Below are positions 48,574 through 57,240 of a stretch of 64,000 nt of DNA, one piece after another. The stretch's first letter is position 1. Every line of letters starts with the position of its first letter. This DNA is from Tritrichomonas foetus (Eukaryota > Parabasalia > Tritrichomonadida > Tritrichomonadidae): NCBI GenBank assembly GCA_001839685.1, contig MLAK01001393.1, positions 65,826 to 129,825 of the forward strand, in the 5' to 3' direction. The translations under genes and the position numbers were made by a program. Under the pieces are notes generated by a model, which was given only the letters and a program-made list of their open reading frames with translations, was not told the origin of the DNA and searched no databases.

Positions 48574-49989
48574 ATGTCATGGCGGAAGAACTCCGCCCGT
48601 AATTTCCAATTCGATCGTCCTTCTACACCATATAATGTTGGACCAGGGTCATATGAAATCGAAATCGATACTCCGCGCAAAGAAAAACGTGCTCCGTCGG
48701 CAGCTTTTAAGAACCGAGAAAAGAGAACGACACCATTCGATAGAAAAAGGAATACAACACCAGCTCCAGGAAAATATGATCCAGCTGAATCCGATAAAAC
48801 AATCAAAATTACCTCATCATTTAAAACCAGTTCAAAAAGACGAGTTTTTGACCCAACGGATAATCCATCGCCAGCTGATCATAGTAACTTACTTGAGTGG
48901 GTACCTAAGAAGGCCAAACCGCTTCCAGAAAAAATCGTCAATCGGCCATACTCACAATACGTTGGACAAGATATTTCAGGGTTCGATATACTTGCTGATG
49001 GATCATTAAGGCCAAAGAAAAACAAACGAAAAGACGAGCGATGGCTTGGACCTGGATCATACAATCCAGAAATGCAATTTGGCGTTGTTGGTCATTCTAT
49101 GAAAGGTCCATATCGAAATTTAGATTTGGCAAGTAAAGAAGGTGTTCCTGGGCCAGGATCGTATGATACTCGTGATAAACAATTTCATCGACCGAGCACA
49201 CCAACCAGACCACAGTCAATTGGAAGAGCAAGAACTGCATTCAGCGAGTTCAATAAAGAAGCACCAAAAGGTGGAGAGTTAAAACACCAACCATGGAACA
49301 AAGATGAATTTAGTAAATCATCTGCAATGTTTAAATCAAAAAGTAAGCGTGAAATTTTTGTTGTGACTGAAAAAACTCCATCTCCAACAAATTATCAAAA
49401 TACTGAACGAAAACGAATATCTGCTGGAAAAGCAGCATTTGGACAAAGAACACCTCGCTTTGTTGATGAAAGGAATGATGTCCCTGGTCCTGGCGCTTAT
49501 GAAGCTGAAGATTGCATGTGGATTACATCAACAACACCAACTGGAAGACATGCGCATGATGTCTATCGTCCTGGAAATGGAGTTCCTGGTCCTGGATCAT
49601 ATGAAGCACCAACAATTTGGAAACAAATTCCAGAAAAGCATACTTCTGTTTTTGCAAGTGTTGTTCCTCGAGATCAAGCTCAAAAATATCCAACGCCTGG
49701 TCCTGGAGCTTACACTGTTGAAACACCCAGAAGTACAAGTAAAATATCGATTCATGCTTCAAGAACGAATAAAGCAAATAATTTCTTCGATATTCCAACG
49801 AAGTATAATCCTGCACCAGATTCATACAACGTTGGTGCAGCAAAACTAGTTAAAGGAAGAACAATTTCTCATGACCATCGTTTTGCTGATGAATCAAAGA
49901 ATACAACTCCTGGTCCTGGAACATATAAAATTACCCATGGATCTCTTATCAAGAAATCTTTTAACTCTGACCTTATTGGTGTTTCGTAA
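48574..49989 (+). CDS. SHIPPO/STPGR-repeat (sperm-tail PG-rich) protein
   Basis: This is a 471-residue protein built on at least nine PG-rich repeats of the form (G/A)PG-x-Y: GPGSYEIE, APGKYDP, GPGSYNPE, GPGSYDTR, GPGAYEAE, GPGSYEAP, GPGAYTVE, APDSYNVG and GPGTYKIT. Spacers are basic and serine/threonine-rich. This is the SHIPPO repeat of ODF3/CIMAP proteins, which decorate axonemal and cortical microtubules. In a trichomonad it may serve flagella, the axostyle or the pelta. No other domain. The first ATG in frame is used. Confidence 0.9.
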   Translation: MSWRKNSARNFQFDRPSTPYNVGPGSYEIEIDTPRKEKRAPSAAFKNREKRTTPFDRKRNTTPAPGKYDPAESDKTIKITSSFKTSSKRRVFDPTDNPSPADHSNLLEWVPKKAKPLPEKIVNRPYSQYVGQDISGFDILADGSLRPKKNKRKDERWLGPGSYNPEMQFGVVGHSMKGPYRNLDLASKEGVPGPGSYDTRDKQFHRPSTPTRPQSIGRARTAFSEFNKEAPKGGELKHQPWNKDEFSKSSAMFKSKSKREIFVVTEKTPSPTNYQNTERKRISAGKAAFGQRTPRFVDERNDVPGPGAYEAEDCMWITSTTPTGRHAHDVYRPGNGVPGPGSYEAPTIWKQIPEKHTSVFASVVPRDQAQKYPTPGPGAYTVETPRSTSKISIHASRTNKANNFFDIPTKYNPAPDSYNVGAAKLVKGRTISHDHRFADESKNTTPGPGTYKITHGSLIKKSFNSDLIGVS

Positions 49990-50255
49990 TCTCATTGAAT
50001 TTGGCGCGGTATTGTATGTTTTATTATTAAGCATGTAAATTGTAAGTAACTTTATATTAAAAAAGATCTTTTTTCTCCTTTTTTTCAATCCAGATAATAT
50101 ACCAAAAACATGTCAAAACATTTTTTTTAAAAAAAACAGATTAAAACAAAGCAAGTTAGATTCTGAAATAAGAATGAAAGAAACACAGATTAAAAAGAAA
50201 GAATGTAAAGCAAGTAGAAATATTTTACTGATCATGCTGAAACTGCATTTATTGA

Positions 50256-51992
50256 TTAATAAACGTATTGATATGGGAGTGGTCCGTCAAACTCAGTACG
50301 AGTGAAGTTATGTGTTGATTCTTCGATGAGTTTGTAGCTCTTTCCTTCGATCTTGTTGGCTGCATAGCTTGAATCTGGGAATTCGAATTCAATGTCAATG
50401 ACATGGAAAGTGTCAATAAGTGACCATGTCTTTCTATTGACGATATTTGTTGTTTCATATGGGTACATCCAGTATCCGCATTGGATTGGATCATTTTCGA
50501 CAACGTTCACTGGCTCGAAAATGAGCTTGAGTGCCCAAAATGGAAGATAGTCAATATAGTCAACTTTGATGTTATCTACAGAAGTTGAATCCTTTGGCCA
50601 GGAAATTATTTGAACTCTGTCCAAACCATTGAAGAGTGGTTCAGCATAGACTTTAGAGTTGATTTGACCGAGAACATAATTTCTGTTAGAATCGCAGTAT
50701 TTTGTATTGATGCATTTGAGAAGATCTGTCTGATTTGTCAAACCTTTTCCACGAACTCTTTGGAATTCTGTTCCGCATTTTGTATAATCGCCATTGTTTT
50801 GAACAAGGCAGTCATAGCTTGCTGGAATCCAATTCATTGGGCTAAGATGATTTGGACAAATTACAGCTTCGTTTTCTTCACTCATACGACCCATCAAATA
50901 TTCGACGGAGTGTCCTGGTGCACGCCACGAGTTGTGGATGATGAAACCACCCTTAAGCTCGGACATTGACTTTTCAGAAACAACACGTGCTTTATGGACC
51001 CAGTCATCGTTATATCCAACAATGTTGACTGCATGTCCACCTGCGTAAACAACACGTGAGAAGTCGTTTAAGTAGACGAAAGTGCCATCACGAATTCTTG
51101 AGTCAACCATGACTGCGTGGCAATATTCGGATGTGAAACCAGCTGGGCACTTTGTTGTCTTCTGTTTGCAGTCATCCCACTCGCTGTAGTTTGAGCTGTC
51201 GCATGGGGCATAAAACATGTAGTCAGGGATTGGCGTTCCAAGTCCAATTGGCCTTTGTTTTTCAAGAAGAAGACGTTTAGCACCTTGGATATTTGTGGCT
51301 GCTTCGAATGACTTAATGCTGAATTCAATTGGGTTCTCTTTGATAGTTTTCTCGATATTGGCTGGCTCGATTGGATCGCAGATGTCTTCGCCGTCTGGCG
51401 TTGTTTTGTATTCACAAAGCGATTCTGGGAAAATTGCGTTTGCCAATTCTGGGAATCCTCTTAAAAAGTAAATAATTGAATCGATTTTATGATCATCCGT
51501 GGTGCGCTTTTCGAGACCGAAGCCACCATGCATGCATGGTGATACGTCCTTGTTGTTTAAGCATTTGTCGAACAAATATTTGGCGTAGGCTTGTTTTGAA
51601 AATGTGACATATTCGGTCGAATTTAAGAATCCCTTTTCAATTCCATTGGCGCGGTATTGGGACTCGAGAAGGAAAATTGTGGCAAATGCCCAGCAAACGC
51701 CGCGGCTTGCCTGATCTGATGGTGGAAGCAAATATCTGTCTGGAACGTTGTAGCGGGTTGGTAAAGTGACCAATTTTGTGTTTGAGATAATTTTGCTGAT
51801 GATTCGATCAACAACAGTCTCCTTTCTTGGCTTGTCGAGCTCTTTTTGAGTCATTATGGATGTCGATAATATTGGAACTGAGAGACACAAGCAAAGAACG
51901 AGAAGCGTTACAATAACGAGAATTTTGTTAAGGCCGTTACAGCATTGTTGGCCTTCCTCTTTTGAAGATGGCGAAGGATCAACGTAGCTCAT
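50256..51992 (-). CDS. Membrane-anchored papain-like (C1A) cysteine protease
   Basis: This is a 578-residue protein starting at ATG 51992. A short cytosolic N-terminus with CC (17-18) precedes a membrane segment (about 24-45, ILVIVTLLVLCLCL), suggesting type II topology. The catalytic domain has the papain order: Gln94 and Cys100 in QASRGVCWAFATIFLLE, His320 in GGHAVNIVGYNDD, and Asn354 in GFIIHNSW. Between Cys and His are large cysteine-rich inserts, and about 220 residues follow the Asn. The protein lacks a recognisable inhibitory propeptide of usual length. All three catalytic residues are present, so activity in an endolysosomal or surface compartment is likely. The substrate is unknown. 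Confidence 0.87.
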   Translation of the reverse strand: MSYVDPSPSSKEEGQQCCNGLNKILVIVTLLVLCLCLSVPILSTSIMTQKELDKPRKETVVDRIISKIISNTKLVTLPTRYNVPDRYLLPPSDQASRGVCWAFATIFLLESQYRANGIEKGFLNSTEYVTFSKQAYAKYLFDKCLNNKDVSPCMHGGFGLEKRTTDDHKIDSIIYFLRGFPELANAIFPESLCEYKTTPDGEDICDPIEPANIEKTIKENPIEFSIKSFEAATNIQGAKRLLLEKQRPIGLGTPIPDYMFYAPCDSSNYSEWDDCKQKTTKCPAGFTSEYCHAVMVDSRIRDGTFVYLNDFSRVVYAGGHAVNIVGYNDDWVHKARVVSEKSMSELKGGFIIHNSWRAPGHSVEYLMGRMSEENEAVICPNHLSPMNWIPASYDCLVQNNGDYTKCGTEFQRVRGKGLTNQTDLLKCINTKYCDSNRNYVLGQINSKVYAEPLFNGLDRVQIISWPKDSTSVDNIKVDYIDYLPFWALKLIFEPVNVVENDPIQCGYWMYPYETTNIVNRKTWSLIDTFHVIDIEFEFPDSSYAANKIEGKSYKLIEESTHNFTRTEFDGPLPYQYVY

Positions 51993-52393
51993 TTCAGTTC
52001 AAGTAACCGCCAATTCAATCACAAAAACGACCAAAAAGAAAAACAATGAAAGAGAACTTTTTGATATACACAAACCAAAAAAATGGTCTTCCATAGAATC
52101 AAACTTGTGCCCTCCAAAAAAGAAAAAATGAACTCTGTTGTTGAAATATGAAAACAAGCTCAGAAGCGATTATATCACAATAAACACAATTTTATTTTCA
52201 ACATATAATCATCTATCATTATATTCAAATGATAGTTGAAATGAAAAAACAGTATTTTAAAAATGATATAGTCATTTCACAAAATTGTTTATTACAAATT
52301 ATTAAAAAGATTGCACATACAAAGATAATACTTCTGAAGTAATGAATTACGAAAGAAGAAGAAATAAAAACGTTCGCACAGATATCACATTTT
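51993..52393. other. AT-rich spacer
   Basis: This holds the protease promoter (a GGTTAC sequence on the minus strand about 14 bases before the ATG) and the 3' end of the next minus-strand gene. No frame or repeat of note. Confidence 0.5.
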
Positions 52394-53083
52394 TTATTGA
52401 TCAGCTGAAATAATCATTACAGTATTTGATAACTCTTTGCTAAATGAAATAAAGAAAAATGGAAGCAAAATCACCAGTGAATATTCGCCAAATGCTTGAA
52501 TTGTAACATTGACTCGATTATTCCACACATGTGAGCTGATTGCGCAGACGACCAAAGGAACAACTTGGAAAATTATATAAATAAATCTCACTATACACCT
52601 CCAAAATGAATAATCGCATCTTGTTGAAAACAAAACAATTAGTTGGAAAATGATAATTCCAAAAAATGCTAAAAAAGTTGACGAAAAATGCTGTGATGGC
52701 TTTTTATCCATTGGAAAAAGTGCAATTAAAATGTAAGATATAGAACTGATGTATGTTATTATTCTGAGAAAGAATCTGGAAATAATATTAGTCTTATAAA
52801 ATGTTATCACATATGCTGATAAAGATGAGAGTTGATAAAAAATGGATCCTGCAATACAGCAGAAAAATGGAACCATTATATCATTGTTCGGAAGCTCTGT
52901 ACCGGTTTCAGAGATGGTTGGAATATATCCAGAAAATCGATTTTCAATGAAATAGAGCACTAACAAAGCAAAGTAAAAAGTGGGTGGCAAAAAAGAAACC
53001 ATGAATGGAAATGCATTCAGTCCACCAGTAAAAGATAAAAACAATTTCTTATCATGGGAATCAGGCAGAACAAAATTCACCAT
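52394..53083 (-). CDS. Frag1/DRAM/Sfk1-family membrane protein
   Basis: This is a 229-residue protein starting at ATG 53083 with about six hydrophobic segments. The family signature lies in the first loop: YIPTISETGTELPNN, followed by FFCCIAGSIFYQLS. DRAM/Sfk1/PGAP2 proteins share the F-I/P-x-I-S-x-x-G motif there. Members act in lipid remodelling, GPI-anchor maturation or autophagy; which applies here cannot be told. The stop is TAA followed by A. A GAACGTTTAAT element lies 44 bases upstream. Confidence 0.75.
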   Translation of the reverse strand: MVNFVLPDSHDKKLFLSFTGGLNAFPFMVSFLPPTFYFALLVLYFIENRFSGYIPTISETGTELPNNDIMVPFFCCIAGSIFYQLSSLSAYVITFYKTNIISRFFLRIITYISSISYILIALFPMDKKPSQHFSSTFLAFFGIIIFQLIVLFSTRCDYSFWRCIVRFIYIIFQVVPLVVCAISSHVWNNRVNVTIQAFGEYSLVILLPFFFISFSKELSNTVMIISADQ

Positions 53084-53466
53084 AAAAAATTAATTGGCCA
53101 AATAAATTATCAAAAAATTGATAATAATTAAACGTTCTCTTTCTCAACATACAGATCCACTTTTTCAAAGCAAATTCTGAAACTTTCCATATTTTGAAAA
53201 GCTCTTGGTAGTAAGTAATGACTTTTAGCAGAGATGTATACTAAGGTGTCACTCATAAAACTGCACAAAGAAGGAAATATATAAATAGATAATTTTGAAA
53301 TCTGAAATGTTAAATTATCTCATATATAATTAGAAATTTACTCATAATAGATTTGACAAAATAAATGATGACAAATATTTCACAAAAAAACAAAAAAGAA
53401 TAAAAATGACAAGAAAGTTGCTATCTATTTTCATTTACTTTAAAAAAAATAATTTTTCTGATTTAT
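53084..53466. other. Promoter spacer
   Basis: AT-rich region between two minus-strand genes; the promoter element at 53127-53137 lies in it. No other feature seen. Confidence 0.5.
53127..53137 (-). promoter_or_regulatory. GAACGTTTAAT element upstream of the Frag1-like gene
   Basis: On the minus strand this 11-mer is identical to those before Rpn10 and the WD40 gene. It ends 44 bases before the ATG at 53083. Confidence 0.5.
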
Positions 53467-54405
53467 TTATCTATTTTCTAACATGGGTAATTGGAGTGCT
53501 GATGGCCAAAGTTCTTGGACATCCATCAAAAACAACTTCTGTTCTGGAAGAATTGATTTCTTATCATTAATATGATTTGTTTCATGTGAATCAATTAATG
53601 AATTTGATGTACAATAAGGAAACATAGGTCCTGAGAGATGGCGCGGATCGCATGATGGAGGAGGAGATTCGACTTCCAGGTGAAAATAATTATTCAATTC
53701 AACAGTTTCGTATTTTTCGATGTTTTCAGGGCATATGAAAACAACACCATTATTTATTGGTGAATTAATCGGATTGTTGAAAATCTGAACATTATTTGTA
53801 TTTAATGGATTAGCATTATTATTATTTGGCACAAGAATCTTATTGTTAGTATTATAATTTTCATATTTTTCCTTTGCATGGTCATAAGAATGATTGAAAG
53901 CAGTATAATAGGATAGACCTGGCTGCTCGGTTTCGATGTGTTTTATTCTCTGCTTGATGTCATTTTTGGAACGTCCTGGAAAGAACTTTTGTATTATTTT
54001 CCATTTATTTCCAAATTCTTGATGCTTCAGCATGAGGCACATGTCTTCTGGAATTGACCATGGTTTTTTATTCAAATCAGGATTGACGTAATTTGTCCAA
54101 CGTTCACGACATTGTCGAGCTGTTCTATATGGCATTTGATCTGCAACTGAGCGCCAATCGTTTTCGCCATAGAGGTGAACCAGACTAAGTAACTTTGTAT
54201 CTTCAGTTTTTGTAAACTTGAACTTTTTCGACTGGGGACCGGCTAGTCTTGGGTCCTTCTGTGTTTGGAGATGTTTATTTCCACGGTTTGACTTGACGGA
54301 ATTTTTCGATCTAATTGATGAATTGGAGTAAGGAATTGAAGAATTGTTTGAGGCAAAAGTTGATGAGGTGGAATTTGAAGTTTGCGTGAGACGAGAACCT
54401 GACAT
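53467..54405 (-). CDS. R2R3 Myb-type DNA-binding protein (second in window)
   Basis: This is a 312-residue protein starting at ATG 54405. The first 55 residues are serine/asparagine-rich. Repeat one is at about 62-108 (FTKTEDTKLLSLVHLYGENDWRS, then TARQCRERWTNYVNP). Repeat two is at 114-158 (KPWSIPEDMCLMLKHQEFGNKW, then FFPGRSKNDIKQRI). The C-terminal half is polar and asparagine-rich, probably regulatory. It is close in design to trichomonad Myb factors that act on TAAC-containing promoters. The stop has the TAAA context. Confidence 0.88.
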   Translation of the reverse strand: MSGSRLTQTSNSTSSTFASNNSSIPYSNSSIRSKNSVKSNRGNKHLQTQKDPRLAGPQSKKFKFTKTEDTKLLSLVHLYGENDWRSVADQMPYRTARQCRERWTNYVNPDLNKKPWSIPEDMCLMLKHQEFGNKWKIIQKFFPGRSKNDIKQRIKHIETEQPGLSYYTAFNHSYDHAKEKYENYNTNNKILVPNNNNANPLNTNNVQIFNNPINSPINNGVVFICPENIEKYETVELNNYFHLEVESPPPSCDPRHLSGPMFPYCTSNSLIDSHETNHINDKKSILPEQKLFLMDVQELWPSALQLPMLENR

Positions 54406-56236
54406 CGAAGAGAGTAAATCGTGATAAAGTTAGATAATGATTTGATTGAATGGTTTGAGAATGTCGATATGTTCACTTTCTGAATAAAACAATTCAAAAT
54501 GAATTTGAGAAGTGAAAATACGAAACTGTATTGAAATTTTTGATTGAAGAAATTGACAAGTCTAATGTTTTTTTATTCAATTGACATATTTGAATGCTCA
54601 CAAAAATAATTTGATAATGTAAATTGAATAATTTATTTGTTCACAATTTCCTGAAATTCTCCAATAATGGGTCGATACGACCATTATTTTACGACTTTGA
54701 TAAGGAAAAATAGATAGTATTGATCCTATAAACCACATTTTTGAAAATATGCTCATTGATCAATGATTTCGAAAAATACATGTAGTAGATATACCATTAT
54801 CTTGGATCTTTATAAAATTATTTTTTGTGGGATTTAACATCATTGAATGTAATTCTGTTGAAAACAAAACAAAATCAGATTATGTGATAAGATTATTACA
54901 TATAACTTCACACATAAAAAGAATATCGTTGCAAAGTAGATACGAAAAATAAGGAGATCAAGTCAAACGAAATGTTCGGAATTGTTCCTAATAATCAAAA
55001 ATTTGTGGCAGGATAAGTTATTTTCAGGAGGAAGGAATCATAAATTAGAAATTTTTCTATAGAACATCAATACAAATCATTCAAAATTATTGAAATATTC
55101 AAATACTTTTCAATTTCTATACAATTTATCGGATTTTCGAAAACAAAAGAGAAATTGAATAATGAGTATTTCGATTTAAACATCCTAAATAAGGAATATA
55201 AATTATATGATAGCCTAAGTTCTGTATTGTGTATTATAGTTATCATATTATAAAGATACCTTTATTGACTGATTCGAAATTATCAATGTTTTTTTTTTAT
55301 AAAACGATGATAGAAATATTGTGACAATAAAAACCAATAAATATCGTGTAATTTGACATTTTTCTTATTCAAAATTGAAGTATTGAAAATTTTTATTTTT
55401 GTAAACATCAGGTTATTTCGTAGATAAATCTTGTCATTTCATCAAAAAGTTCGATAAATTCAATTATTTTCAATGAATATTTATCAGTTTTGAGTTGTTT
55501 TTTGAATGATTATCTTTCGGCCCTATACAAAATAATGTAAAATTTACTGTATAATTTTATACGATTTTGAATAGGAGTTACCAATTTAGCGATGAGTGGA
55601 ATAGCTTTTCAAGATCACTGAATAAAATTGTGTTTTCTAGAAATGCTTAAAATCCAAGAAAGATACCAATTGTCTATCAATTAGGAATGATACACGTAAT
55701 ATGAAAACATCATTTTAGCCTTAGCAGTGATAATTGTGTATTGGAAATGATTGTAAATATGGTTCATATTCATTTATACTATCAATAGATTATAATAATA
55801 ATTTTTCTTTCATATAATCTTGAAAAAGAATAAACCCAAAGCGAAACGGTGTCTATGACCGCTTTAAAATCGCTTGATATTATTTTGATGACAATCATTT
55901 TTTTCGGATTTCTCTGATTCATGAAGGATAATTTTACTATTAACGAGTTTAATTTAATAGTAGCTTCCCACATTATGATCACGAATCACTATGAAAATTG
56001 TTCAAAATTTCACTATTTAGGGATAACTTTCCGTTCTAAAAGCAAAAACCACTCGAATTGAAGCACCTTTTATCAGGGTTCTCTTATACTTTGGATTTAT
56101 TCCCAATTTTTTGATCAACTAAATTTTTTTGTTATAAGATTAGGAAAAAAATAGTTTAGTATGAAAGTAGTAGTGATTTCATTACGGTTTATTATTTTTT
56201 TAATTTTCTTTTTTACATAAATTAAAATATATTTGT
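54406..56236. other. Gene-poor AT-rich region (1.8 kb)
   Basis: No convincing frame on either strand. No tandem array, RNA gene or transposon end. The part next to 54405 should contain the Myb promoter. Confidence 0.5.
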
Positions 56237-57240
56237 TTAGCCGAGAAGTCCACCAGCAGCATTAGCAAGTGTTGCTTCGAGTGCTCCACCTTCTTCTTTC
56301 TTGTCTTCTTCACCTCCTTTTTCACTTTCTTTCTTTTCTTCTTCACCTCCTTTTTCACTTTCTTTCTTGTCCTCTTCACCGCCTGTTTCACTTTCTTTCT
56401 TGTCTTCTTCACCTTCTTTTTCACCTTCTTTCTTTTCTTCTTCAGCGGCTTTATCTGCTTCGGCTTCGTCGGCGGCCTTATCTGCTCCATCTGCCAGTGC
56501 ACCTGCAACTAATCCAAGACCAGCACCTTCTAATTTCGGTGAATCAGCTTCAGCTGCTGGTTCTTGATCTACTGCACGTTCTTGAGCTTCAGGTTCAGGT
56601 TCTTTTTCTGATTCCTTCTTTTCTTGTTCTGCTTCTGCATCATCTGCTGCTTTATCTGCACCATCTGCAACAGCGCCTGCGATTAAACCTAGACCGCCTC
56701 CTTCTAATTGAGGTGATTCAGCTTCAGATTCTTTCTTTTCTTCTTCACCGCCTGCTTCACTTTCTTTCTTGTCCTCTTCAGCAGCAGTGTCTGATTCCTT
56801 CTTTTCTTCTTCTGCTTCGGCAGCTTTTTCAGCTTCGGCTTCATCAGCAGCTTTGTCTGCATCATCAGCGACAGCACCAGCAACGAGTCCAAGCCCAGCA
56901 CCTTCTAATTTAGGTGAATCAGCTTCAACTTCTTTCTTTTCTTCTTCCCCACCTGTTTCGAGAAGTCCACCAGTAGCATTAGCAAGTGTTGCTTCGAGTG
57001 CTCCACCTTCTTCTTTCTTGTCTTCGTCACCACCTGTTTCACTTTCTTTCTTGTCCTCTTCACCGCCTGTTTCACTTTCTTTCTTTTCTTCTTCACCTCC
57101 TTTTTCACTTTCTTTCTTGTCTTCTTCAGCCGCTTTATCTGCTTCTGCTTCATCAGCAGCATCTTCGGCGCCATCAGCGACAGCATCAGCAACGATGTCG
57201 AGTCCTTTTCCTTCAAGTTTTGGTGAATCTGATTCGCCTT
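56237..57240 (-). repeat. Coding repeat array in the dynein intermediate chain tail
   Basis: Four diverged copies of a unit beginning DSPKLEGAGLGLVAGAV and continuing into an alanine/aspartate/glutamate helix lie near 56440-56550, 56630-56725, 56815-56930 and 57125-57230. Between them are KKES/GGEE runs. A second unit with GGALEATLAN occurs twice (near 56245-56290 and 56955-57010). Confidence 0.85.
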
